This document shows, in pieces, positions 36,372-46,571 of a DNA stretch of 64,000 nucleotides. Each line of letters begins with the position of its first letter. The stretch's first letter is position 1. The stretch covers positions 3,100,001 to 3,164,000 of the forward strand of contig OY987250.1 of NCBI GenBank assembly GCA_963920765.1. The letters run 5' to 3'. The translations under genes were made by a program, and so were the position numbers. The notes under the pieces were generated by a model that did not search any database, was not told the DNA's origin, and saw only the letters and a list, made by a program, of their open reading frames with translations. The stretch is from Ulota crispa. Lineage: Eukaryota > Streptophyta > Bryopsida > Orthotrichales > Orthotrichaceae.

Positions 36372-36601
36372 TTAACCCTTAAACATCCAAAGGGCATAGT
36401 ATGCTGACGTATAATTGTCATTTGCTACCATTAAAAAAAAGTAGTTTGGGATCTCAAGTTGCTCACTAGAACCACATTGATCTATTCTCCAACTTTTTTG
36501 TTGGTCTCAAATGTAGTAGAGGTGTGGATCCATTCCAAATACAAGAAAAATAACCTATACTATACTGGCTACAGCGGCACGCTCAAATGTTTAGGGGTTA
36601 A
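36372..36601 (+). mobile_element. TTAA MITE, 230-bp subtype (M3c)
   Basis: TTAA occurs at 36372-36375 and 36598-36601, with ends TTAACCCTTAAACATCC and AATGTTTAGGGGTTAA. About 80% similar by eye to the copies at 27118-27344 and 51247-51480. It directly abuts the Harbinger-like element that follows. Confidence 0.85.
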
Positions 36602-36827
36602 GGGGTGGTTCACACTATGCCAATATGATTGTAGAGTCAAAAGATGGGACTCAGCGCCTCATACTACTCTCAAGTTTCACAGTTCATTGCATTTTGCTTG
36701 CATAGCAATTCTTTATCAAAAAAATTGTCACTAAAGAAGGTGGAACTTAACTCAAGGTCCAGGTTGTCCCTTTTGTTTAACCCAACTTTCAACTCAAGTC
36801 CCACCAATATTTTGCATGTACTGTTGG

Positions 36828-37549
36828 ATGATTGCAAGAAACACTTGTACTATTTCTTGTCCCCTTCACCTCTTGCGAGTGCTTTCTGGCTTGTAACTTT
36901 TGCACAGCAAGTTCTTTTGAGCTGAAATTTCAGAAGAAGGTACATATCATAGTTACAAACCTTCCATAATTTTTGCAATTTTTTTAAAATTATTTTACTA
37001 TTTTTAAACAGCCCCCAAATAAGTGTCTATCTTGGCCATTTTGGGGATTTTTAGTACTATTTTGGGTCCCAAAAAGTTTTTTTAGGGCCACAAATTAGGG
37101 ATGTTGTTTATGGAGTATGGTTACATGCATTTGTAGAAGGGTTTTGCAAAATTATAAATTCCATGGCATCTACATTGTCTCAAAGTGGGCATCCTATCTC
37201 CCTCATTGGCAAAATACAAAGAAATTCCTCAGCAAAGCAATTGTACCATGTGAATGTGTTTAATAGTTTCTCAAATGTCCAGTTTTTATTTTATTTTTTG
37301 AATTATTTTACTATTTTTTAAAAATCAAGTAAGAAATTAGCTTTGGTCGATGATTTTGTTTTGCTCATAACTTTTAGAATAAATTTTTTTTAGGTTTGAA
37401 TTTTCATGAGTATGCTATTTTAAGTGCTTTACAAATTTTCCATATTTTATTTTATTTTTAAAAAATTATTCCAAAAGCTTGGTAATACTACTAGTACTAC
37501 GAGTACTAAGGGTGTTTGAGGCAAAACAGAGAAGTGTTTTTGCAACTAC
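36828..37549. mobile_element. 722-bp inverted-repeat element, second copy
   Basis: The ends ATGATTGCAAGAAACACTTG and (reverse complement) GTAGTTGCAAAAACACTTC match the family at 19539-20278. The host copy at 13657-14003 lacks it. Confidence 0.65.
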
Positions 37550-37663
37550 CTTGTTCATGACTTTCTTTAGTACTCCTTTTTACCCTTTGCTCTTGATAAC
37601 TTACAGAGTTTTGCATTGAAGTGGGACATGTAGAGATAAAACATGGAACATAACATTGTACTA

Positions 37664-37805
37664 GGGGAATGCCTTCCCCGAGTGGAGGTATATCACTCCC
37701 CAAATACTTGGGGGAGTTTGATTATAATATTCTCACTCTGATTGGCTGAGAGCGAAAATATTACAACCAAATTCCCCCGGGTATCTGGGGAGGGATGCCT
37801 TCCCC
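37664..37805. repeat. 142-bp palindromic MITE
   Basis: The ends GGGGAATGCCTTCCCC and (reverse complement) GGGGAAGGCATCCC flank paired arms (ctccccaaatacttggggga with ccccgggtatctggggag; ttgattataatattctc with gaaaatattacaacca). No clear target duplication. Confidence 0.65.
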
Positions 37806-38106
37806 TGGTTAACAATGTTATGGACGTAGTGTGAACTACCCGTAAGTGTAATGTGGCTAAAAGAGCACAACGCAAGTGTCAGTGAGGTAGTAACACCAAA
37901 GGCTATACTGTGGGTGTGCCCTTATTTGTAGTCTTGTGCTCTTGTTATTAATGATTCCCCCAAAAGATTGGTAGGCGGATCTGACATGCATCGCGCTAAG
38001 TGGTGAGAGATTCTAGAATCACTTGCAATAAGATCAAGCATACTAATCTAAGCTTGTGTCATGTGATACTTACTCAAAAGATGAAAATTGCATTTGCAAC
38101 ATGGAA

Positions 38107-40447
38107 TCAGCCACTCATTATAAGATGTGATTCTGGTATGGTTAGAAGGTTAGATTGAAAAAATCTAAGAAGCATAGAATTAACTGAGAGAGCAGAAACG
38201 TCAAAACTTTTTCGTCGCTTCTTCTTGACGCTGCTGCTGTCACCTCCAGCCTCGGTCTTCTCTTTCCTCTTCATTTTCTTCTTCGGAGTATAATCGTTTG
38301 TGCCTTCCGATATTTCCGCTCTTTCCTCCGTAATTCTGCTCTCTTTATGTTTTGACTTTTCTCCATTCTCTGAAAGCCTGCAGCACCAGTCGACTCACAC
38401 ACCAAGTTTAGAAACTTGGCCCACTGTATAAGACAGCAAGTTTGAAAGAAAGAGAAAAAAAGAAGGTAAGTGAACTGAACTTGGAAAGATAGCAAGACAT
38501 TAAAAAGAAAAAGAAAAACTAAGTGAAGTGGTCATGTCCACTTGGAGCTCTCTATGAGACGGTTGAATGGACGTTTTGTCATGTAAGCATCCATTTCATT
38601 TTATCATCTATTGTCAAGATTGTTGCTTCTCCATGGATATTAATAACAAGGTGTAAAGACAGGTCTCCAACTTGTAATCAGCCACATTGCTAGATTTCTT
38701 AAAATATGATTGAAATGTTTTGCCCTAGAGGCTTTTCCAACAGATGCAAACCAATTCTAAAGCCATTATTTACCTCCTTCAGCAAAAAGAATAGAGACAA
38801 CAATGAGCAAGTATAGTAGTACCAATCCTATGATTGGTTTCATCTTGATCTCTTTTCTTCGAAGATGATGATGCAAGATATTTCACACAACCTGTCTGCG
38901 GTCCTATAAGAGCTCCAGTAAGATCAACAATCTCTTCATTCTCCTGAATACTGCTATTAAGACTTGTCAGAAATCGGCTCACAACAGATTTCCAACATTT
39001 TCGGTATGCTGGCATTCAAACAGGATACATAAACCCCATTATCCAGACAGAATTTTGATGTCTTTATTATGTTAGTACAAAAGAAAATCAAATGTTCTGA
39101 CCACAAACCGTGTTTCTCAACCATGATCAATATCTCAGTTCTTATGACCAGAAACTCATAATAAAAAGCAGGTAAGAAGTAAACCTTTTCACAGAAAATC
39201 GAATTAAGCTACCGAATTTTATACAATGACGTTCATCAGATTCACGTATCCATGCCTTCATTCCACCCTGGTCCATCCAAACTCATCATTAGTAAAGAAA
39301 ATAGATAAGAGAATCAAAAGCTTTGAAAATTCAACACGCTTTTCAAATATATAGTTTGTCAAATAATTGGCAATCAAAGTACTTACCATTCCTTCACTAA
39401 AAACAAGCTCGTTTCGAATATCTGAGAATCCAATTGCAGCATTGAACAATCCAAGAACTACCACTCCCAGATAGTCTTCTTTCACCTTGTTCACCTTCCC
39501 TTCTGCTTTCATATAGCAATGTAGCAACATTCAGATGCTAATCTTTTTTTTTTTGGCAATGCATACACTGAAGCTAGTATTTCACTGCTTCGCAAACAAG
39601 CACAGAGAGAAAATGAAGAAATATAACTGAAACTGGCTATTACAAAAATGTAAAGTTCTATAAAATTAAACGTCCAGCCCTCGAAACACTGTTGAAATAC
39701 GATGAGGTTTAGAGTAAAATACAATCTGAGCTTAGAATATACAGCATGCTTAAATATATTATTAAAGGCGTCATAACTAGTAATTAATAATAGACAATAA
39801 TACCTACAAAGAAATCAACTTTGGGAGAGAACAGAAGAAGCGTCGTTGTCAAGCGCACACAAAAGTAAGGTGTCAATTCTTCCAAAATAGCTGCTGTGCG
39901 CCCTTGCACTTTAGTGTTGGAATGTGCCAACACTGATCCTTCAAAATGCTCGTTGTACCTGCACAACAGAGTCTTAATTTTCTTAAACCTTTCAACTGCT
40001 TCACTTGATCGCAAAAAAAATTCCACAAGAGTGGGAACGGATGGAGTATCTATAAATAAACACGGAGAAAAACAGTTCCTCACGCGGCAATTCCTAAACC
40101 CTAAACCATCACTTAACATTTCCGGCACATGAATCGAGCTCAATTCCTAACCTCAGGGTTTAGGGTTTGAAAAAACTGTGGATTATATGTCTCTCCGTTT
40201 GCTTTCACACATTGCTGTGTGTCGAAGGATTCCTAGCAAAACTGAGATTTCAGAAAGGTCTAAGATATTTTAACACTGATAGATTGATAACCTACCTCAA
40301 GAGGAGTGAATTAAGAATCTCGCGAACTCCCTGTTGAACGTTGTTGGACGATCGCGAAGGATGTCAGTGAACCACCATCTTCACCTTCTTCACCTGCAGC
40401 CCCCCCTCCATTTGAGGCGCGTCATTTTTATCCGAAGTCGTAGTCAT
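38107..40447 (-). CDS. RPA43: RNA polymerase I subunit RPA43 (Rpb7-like), with in-frame TGA in exon 1
   Basis: RPA43 is the Rpb7/RPC25-like stalk subunit of RNA polymerase I that helps recruit it to rDNA. Six exons on the minus strand: 40447-40296, 39958-39804, 39502-39387, 39267-39185, 38950-38823 and 38369-38107. They join in phase to 299 codons. Family blocks: LLLRYNEHFEGSVLAH, PYFCVRLTTTLLLFSPK, FFVEGKVNKV, YLGVVVLGLFNAAIGFSDI, DERHCIKFGSLIRFSVKR, ENEEIVDLTGALIGPQTGCV, and a lysine/arginine-rich tail (PKKKMKRKEK, KKKRRKS), probably a nuclear or nucleolar signal. Codon 28 is TGA (40366-40364), between VVH and HPS, where relatives have leucine; no ATG follows in exon 1. Everything downstream is intact, so this may be a recent nonsense allele, a base error or an inactive gene. 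The exon 5/6 junction is the least certain; another acceptor would give a different basic tail. Confidence 0.82.
40094..40170. promoter_or_regulatory. Telo-box motifs in RPA43 intron 1
   Basis: Two AAACCCTAA-type words (cctaaaccctaaacc at about 40094-40108 and cagggtttagggttt at about 40154-40168) lie in the first intron. A third, aaaccctag, is upstream at about 40700. Telo-boxes in the promoters and first introns of plant ribosome-biogenesis and translation genes are well known, which fits a Pol I subunit. Confidence 0.55.
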
Positions 40448-40452
40448 GATCA

Positions 40453-40512
40453 CTTATCAGAGCGCTTATCAGAGCTCTTATCAGATCTCTATTCAGAGCT
40501 CTTATCAGAGCG
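40453..40512 (-). repeat. Five 12-bp GATAAG repeats just upstream of RPA43
   Basis: Five head-to-tail 12-mers of the form cttatcagagcg (minus strand CGCTCTGATAAG), with two variants. They begin six bases upstream of the RPA43 ATG, so they lie in its leader or core promoter. Each intact unit carries a GATAAG word. Confidence 0.8.
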
Positions 40513-40771
40513 CTGCTGCGCAACAATAGATCGACAGAACCAATCCCACCGCGGCTGTGGGCAGCTGGACAGCCAGGTGACTTTTTACCTGGAATTCAAC
40601 AGGAAACACGTTTCAGCTGAAGGTATAATTTCTACATAACCACCATCCTCTCTACTCACAACTAATCTCACACTTTCTTCTCTTCTTTCTCAAAACCCAA
40701 ACCCTAGTTATGGCAGCAGAGCAGAGCATCGACCAGGCTACTTAGCTAGCTTGTTAGAGGAGTCCGAGAAG

Positions 40772-40912
40772 ATGAGTATACTTTTGATTGAAGAAGAAGA
40801 GTTCCAAGAGGAGACAGAAGGCAAAGAAGCTGTGCAATCAAGCAAGGGAGGAAGAAAGAGCAACGCACGAGGCACAAGGAAGGAGGGAGCAAGGGAGGAG
40901 GTCGGCAAGAGG
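40772..40912 (+). CDS. Possible first exon of a divergent gene
   Basis: ATG at 40772 opens 47 codons rich in Glu, Lys, Arg and Ser (ILLIEEEEFQEETEGKEA, then KGGRKSNARGTRKEGAREE) that end at a good donor (AGG/gtgagc). It is preceded by a telo-box (aaaccctag) and a 12-codon upstream ORF at 40710-40745. It would be transcribed away from RPA43 from a shared region of about 300 bp. No second exon is recognised to the right, where repeats begin at about 41.6 kb, so the gene may be truncated or this may be chance. Confidence 0.3.
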
Positions 40913-41664
40913 GTGAGCATGATTTTTTTTTGGTTTTCTAACCACTCGGTATGTGGCATTATTTGAAAATGGTTTGTAGCTTGCGGGTTTCATCCCTATT
41001 TTGGTTGGAGTTGAAGGTGGCCCTTATGCATGGATTTTTGCAACATCATGGTATTTTTTTTGTAGGCAAAAAATACTTGTTGGTCTTTTTTTGAAAATAT
41101 TCAAATAACCATTGGCATTAATTAATTATTGCATGGAATTCAGTTAGATAATACCCCAAATAATTTTAAATGGTGGCATTGATTTTCAATTTGATGAGAA
41201 TTTTATGAAAGCCTAGGATGCAATACAATTTTTCTTATTGCAATCTGGCATTTTTTGAGTTTTTTTCCCATTTTTTTTTATAGGCTTGAGGCTTTTTTTA
41301 ATTTTAAGGCAATTGGGCCTTAAATTGCCCAAAAAAAAAGCCCTGGCCCAGAGTGTACCCATGAAGCTGTTAGAGATGGTGGCGAGTCTAAGGGTGGTTC
41401 TTCAATTCTCCTCTTGAAAATGCTTCTCAATATTAAAATAATAATAATCTCACAAGCTCTTAATACCCAAAACATAAAAGTATAAAATTTATGAAAACAC
41501 TTCCTATAGTATCTACTAGCATTCTCCAAAATATAAAATAAAAATAAAAATACAAAAACTACAAAAATAACATAAAATCTTGAATTAAGCTTGACCCCTC
41601 TCACATCTTCCAAATCACACTCCAAAACTACTCATACTTTGTAAGCAATTCAAGAGTAGCAATA

Positions 41665-42552
41665 TAATGCCCTCCAACAAAGTTTATTGCCCCCCTTTTA
41701 CCACTTAGCATGTTATAGAGTAAAATTGGCATTGATTGGCATTTTTGTGTGTTGCATCTTTTTTATATCTAATTCCTACCCCCAATCCCAATCAAGCATA
41801 CCAAAATTCATCCTCAACAAACCAAAATCCAATTTTCAGTAAATTATTTTGTGTCAAAATCATGGTTTTACAAGGAAATTGATCTAAAAACATTAGTGAT
41901 GAATTTTGGAGGTATGATTGCATGGGTGTGTAGTAAACAATTATATGCACATCTTTCATGCTAAAAAAACCCCCCTTAAGTAACAAAAAATTGATCTTCA
42001 AAGGGTTCAATTTGAACTGTGATATACTCAAATTTTGTGAAATAGGTACTTTCACTAAGGTAATCAAATTTTTGTTGTTTGACTCATACATTGTGACTGA
42101 GTTTTGTACCTTTGGACACGATGTTATGTTTACTTGGTGAAAAGCGAGTTGAAAAATCAAAATATAAAATTCACAAAATTTTGGCATATCACAAGTCACA
42201 CTAAATTCTTTGAAGATCAAATTTTTGTTACTTAAGGGGGGTTTTTTTAGCATGAAAGATGTGCATATAATTATTTCCTACATACCCATGCAATCATACC
42301 TCCAAAATTTATCACTAATGTTTTTTGATCAATTTTTTTGTAAAACCATGATTTTGACACAAAACAATTTACCAAAAATTGGATTTTGGTTTGTTGAGGC
42401 TAAATTTTGGTATGCTTGATTGGGATTGGGGCTAGGAATTAGATACAAAAAATGCAACATACAAAAATGCCAATCAATGCCAATTTTATTCTATAACATG
42501 CTACATTTTTTGAATGGTAAAAGGGGGGCAACAACCTTTGTTGTAGGCCATT
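41665..42552. repeat. Long palindrome, about 350-bp arms
   Basis: The left arm (ttgccccccttttacca, aaaattggcattgattggca, cccaatcccaatcaagcata, then accccccttaagtaac) is mirrored on the right from about 42197 to 42545, with a spacer of about 180 bp. A third, more diverged relative follows at about 42640-43060. Open frames of 153 and 69 codons inside read through the arms and look the same on both sides, so they are hairpin artefacts, not genes. Confidence 0.82.
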
Positions 42553-43218
42553 GTACTGTACAATCCTAAGAACAAAGTTTAATTTTTTCCTTTGATAGCA
42601 TTCAAACAACTTGCATAATTCACAACATAATTGACAATTTCTTATTTTGCATTGCTAATATTAAATCCTTGTGCAATTTTGATAAAGCACACCAAATTTC
42701 ACCTCCAAAAAATCAACATCCCATTTCTGGTGAATTGTATCCAATAATATTCACAGTTTTACATGATGATTGAATATAAAAAATAGGTGATGAATTCTTG
42801 AGAATTGATTGCATGGGCATATAAGAAACATCCATAAGCATATCTTATGTGTAACAAAAAAATTCTATTAAGTAACCAAAATACAATTTATGAAGAATCC
42901 AATGTGAGGTGAGGTATGATTAAAATTTGTCAAATAAATATATCTATATTTAACTGGTTTTTGGCAAAGTAAACATGTCATCTTGCTCAAAGGTAGACCC
43001 TCAATCATAGCAAATGAGTCAAATTTAGCAAAATCTAATTATCACAAAGTTTTTCATGATTTTTACAAGGAAAACCAGTTTTTTTTCTTTGAGTTCATTA
43101 ATGTTACCCAGAGTAATGTTAATTTGTATTTTTATGTTTTTGAGTGATTCTTTAAAATATCATAGTTGACTTTGAAGTTTTTTTGAGGGATTGTTAAAGA
43201 AGAAAATTGAACTGTATA

Positions 43219-43385
43219 CAGTGGTACCTCGATAAGGTGAAGGTATCCGGACAACATATTCATTTCGTGTAAAAAAAGCAATCATTGTAACCAAACACAT
43301 CTTCTATAGCTCCCCAACCACGAGGGATAATCATTTCCTTCATCTTAGCTAAGTGTTTTTTCTTATAAAGGTTGAGGCATTACTG
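43219..43385. mobile_element. Pogo/mariner-like MITE, 167 bp
   Basis: The left end CAGTGGTACCTCGATAAGG and the right end (reverse complement CAGTAATGCCTCAACC) with TA on both sides (43217-43218, 43386-43387) fit Tc1/mariner, pogo-like MITEs. Confidence 0.6.
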
Positions 43386-44020
43386 TAGTTAGTCTTTTGA
43401 GGTGAAACATAATTGTAGTTTTTGAACCAAAGAGCAAGTGCAAAGATTTTTTTTTAGAGGACTATCCATATGAATGTTAGAAAACTCATATACTTGTTTT
43501 GGAACTTAGGAATGCATGAAAAAGAAACCGAGTTTTTGTACATAGAGAATCTATTTACCTTCATTTGGTTTGTTCAAAATTCAAACACCTAGGTGTAAGG
43601 GATTACAAAACATGTTATCTTAATAAAAAGGTGGTACTTTCATGGTACTAGACATAACTTCAATTGTCAAATTTTTTAATAATACTTACCAAAATTGAAA
43701 AATGATACAATATCACTAAAATACTCCTATATTATAAAAAATAGCAAGCTTATTTATTTACATATATAGTGATTGATTGACTTTTTTTTTTTATAGAAAT
43801 ACGCTTCATTGATGATCTCAATTGTTATTTCACGATTAGCTCAAATGGTTAAACTTTTTGCTAAAGGAGCTCAGATTTTAAAATGATTCCATTTTTTTGT
43901 TGCAAAATAGAAATTTTGGTAGAATACTTGCTAAAGTTAGTTGCATTTGTGAGCTGTAGTATCCATTGAGGTTATAAGTGAGATGCTTATAACTTCTTGT
44001 AATTTCAAAATTTGTAATTG

Positions 44021-44206
44021 TCAAATTTTAAACAATAAATGAGCCAAAAAAATGTTGACTGTTACATTTAGTGAAACAGTCATACCCAATGTAATGTAAA
44101 CCATTGGCCACCTCGTATTGTCTTCATTCTCATCATTTTCTTCAATACTTTTTGTTTGGGCAGATTCTAACTGGGTCTCCAGTTTTTTTGGTGTTTCACT
44201 TGGCAT
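44021..44206 (-). CDS. Possible terminal exon: acidic segment plus hydrophobic tail
   Basis: 61 codons from ATG at 44206. An acidic stretch (EENDENEDNTRW) is followed by about 25 hydrophobic residues (MVYITLGMTVSLNVTVNIFL) and a short end. It could be the last exon of a membrane protein whose upstream part was separated by the inverted-repeat element that begins 10 bases away (44217). No family is recognised and chance is possible. Confidence 0.25.
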   Translation of the reverse strand: MPSETPKKLETQLESAQTKSIEENDENEDNTRWPMVYITLGMTVSLNVTVNIFLAHLLFKI

Positions 44207-44216
44207 CTCTACAATA

Positions 44217-45527
44217 GGGGGCTTCAAACATAAAATTTGGCCTTTGAACTTCTCACCTCACAGGATCTCCGCTCACTAGTGAATTGTTTTTGTTCCCTCG
44301 CACTCGCAAAGTCTGAGACATTCGTGAGTTTGCAAAAGTTTCTGCAAAAGAAGTTTTGGGGTTTAAGGAAGCATGTGCATGAGCCCCGGGAAGCCACGAA
44401 AGTGAGTTTCTGAAGTTCACTCCTCAAGTGAATCACATTAGGAGTGAAGTCCAGAAGTGAGTCACGCTCGAGGAGGTTACTTGCAAAAAAAGTAGAAACC
44501 ACGTGCAATAAAATATAGGGTCCATTTTATTAATTCTAGGTAAAATTTGTAAAAAAATTACATATAATATAAGGTGGTCTAGTAGTAGAAAACATGATTA
44601 TATATAATATAGGGTAGACAAAAAATGATAGAATTATGTAAGCCGTAGATGTAAAATAGCATAGAGAAAAAAGGTTAGTAGTGACTAGTAGGTATTTAGG
44701 GTATAGGGTGTAGGGTATAGGGTTTAGGGCCATGGGCTTTAGTGTTCATTCAACAAGAACAGAAAGTACAATTTTATTGTCCAAAATTTGTGGATGGATG
44801 GCTGTCACCAATCGGTTGGTCATCACTAAAGGAGTGGGTATCCAATGGTTTAAGTATTACCTTTTGGACTTGCCTTCATTGCAGTGGGGACGCTAATGGA
44901 AGTCCAAGTTATTTGAAAAAAATCTTGCCTATGTGCTCCATACTCCTGAGCAAACTTCAAATAACAAATGTATTGCAATGGAGGGCACATGTTCCCATCA
45001 TTCACTATATTTTTCAACACAAATTATACTCTTCTACTGTTTCTTATCTTACCATATGTATTACTAAGGCTTCTACTAGCTCTTCTTTGCCTGTGGTTTC
45101 TCATGCTAAAATTGTGTATATGTCATTGCACAATGGCTCATAGTACTAGACATTTTCAAGATAGTACTAAACTTAAGAAACAAAATGCATACAACAGATA
45201 GAATGATTTACAAGGAATAACTAGGGTATAAGGAAAATAAAGGATTGTAAGTAATATAGGGTAGCTTAAAATGAGCCCCTTGAAAAATTATAAGTACTAA
45301 TACGGTGCATTTAATCACTAACATTTACCTTTATTTTAAAAAATACCATGTCTTATAATCTTTTTGACAAGGAAAGTAGCCCTCATTTAAATAGGTCATT
45401 ATTGCAGGTGTATGCAAAATGTATGAGGGAGTGATCTCCCCAAAGAGTCACGTCATGGTTCACTAGTGAATTCACAGAGGTGAATCTTGACGTGAGTCAC
45501 CTGAAAAAGTTAAAGTTTGAAGCCCCC
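44217..45527. mobile_element. Inverted-repeat element with GGGGGCTTCAAAC ends
   Basis: The left end GGGGGCTTCAAACATAAA and the right end (reverse complement GGGGGCTTCAAACTTTAA) bound 1.3 kb. Both subterminal parts contain tcactagtgaatt and several gagtcac words. A run of degenerate telomere-like words (ttagggtatagggtgtaggg) sits at 44693-44730. No transposase. Confidence 0.6.
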
Positions 45528-45849
45528 TAATGTTTGTTATTGTATCTTGGCTTGTCATTTTGCTTTGTTAAAAATCTGCCAATATTCAAACGGGTTAATC
45601 AATATAACAAATATTTGTTGTATTATTGTGCACAAAACATTTATAAGTAAATGAATTGAATTTTTGCATAGAATGCTCCTTTTATACTATACCTACAAAG
45701 AATTTTAGTAGCTTTTAAGAGTAGAGATAGGTGAAGAATGCCTTTTTTTTGCAAATGCTATATACTTGTATTTTTACTTTAGTTCAAATTCTACTTTTGA
45801 TGTACTCTTTTTTTAAGTGGAAATGAATGGTTGTTATTTTATATATCTA

Positions 45850-46523
45850 CTAGTTTAGGTACCCATTGTACCAATGGGTGCAACAAAAATATCCTTCCAA
45901 TAAACAAATTGTTCAATAATAATCTTATCACAAAATGTAGTCAATCAAAAAAAAATTCAATTATTTAACTCACAAATGCTAGCAACCTAATTCAAAGTAA
46001 GCCTCATTGTAAACCACATTACGCACGTACCCCTCCCTCCCATGTTGGTTCTGTGCTAGAAGGACATGCACATTGTTGGGCGACGCGGCATGCGAGAACG
46101 CAACATACAATTCTCTCGGCCAATCAAAACGCTCATGTATTATTTTATCTTTATATGAGTATAAGCACCCGCTGTGCCAATTGAGACAATAAGAATATCT
46201 TTGCAATTAGCAAATTCTAAACTAGCAATCTTATCACAAACTATGGTCATTGCAAAAATTTAAACTATAAGTGACCAATTAACTTACAAACACCATCAAC
46301 TTGATTCAAAGTAAAGCCTCAATGTAAACCACTTTATGCATGTCTCTCTTCACTATATGCATTCTAAAACCCTTAAACCCTAATCAACAACCAAGGCTTT
46401 AAAAAGCATTAAAAAATAAGCAATAAAAATTCAAAAACACCAAAAAAGAAACTCACATGGCCAACTGCCTTACCTCATCCTTGTGTGAGAGGTATGATAT
46501 ATATGAGATTCATTTATGACTTT

Positions 46524-46571
<48 letters not shown>

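Larger units (their letters stand above)
36602..37842. mobile_element. PIF/Harbinger-like element with two nested insertions
   Basis: The left end GGGGTGGTTCACACTATGCC and the right end (reverse complement CGGGTAGTTCACACTACGTC) are flanked by TAA at 36599-36601 and 37843-37845. It contains the 722-bp inverted-repeat element at 36828-37549 and a palindrome at 37664-37805. Without these it is about 380 bp, close to the copy at 13657-14003. Non-coding. Confidence 0.72.

Noticed and set aside
38271-38495. Alternative RPA43 tail (QRMEKSQNIKRAELRRKERKY)
   Set aside because: Also basic, but it needs a different acceptor, and its stop comes early. The chosen frame gives 87 codons with two clear basic clusters; kept as a minor alternative.
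39784-40143. 119-codon minus-strand frame starting MSSIHVPEML as the N-terminus of RPA43
   Set aside because: Only the part from YNEHFEG on is family-like and follows a tgcag acceptor at 39959. The true upstream exon is at 40447-40296, so 40143-39959 is intron.
41792-42419. Frames of 153, 60 and 69 codons starting MLKKPPLSN or ending WYA
   Set aside because: They read the two arms of a palindrome and mirror each other; no coding signal.
44693-44730. A chromosome end
   Set aside because: Only a few imperfect units, internal to an element with both ends present.
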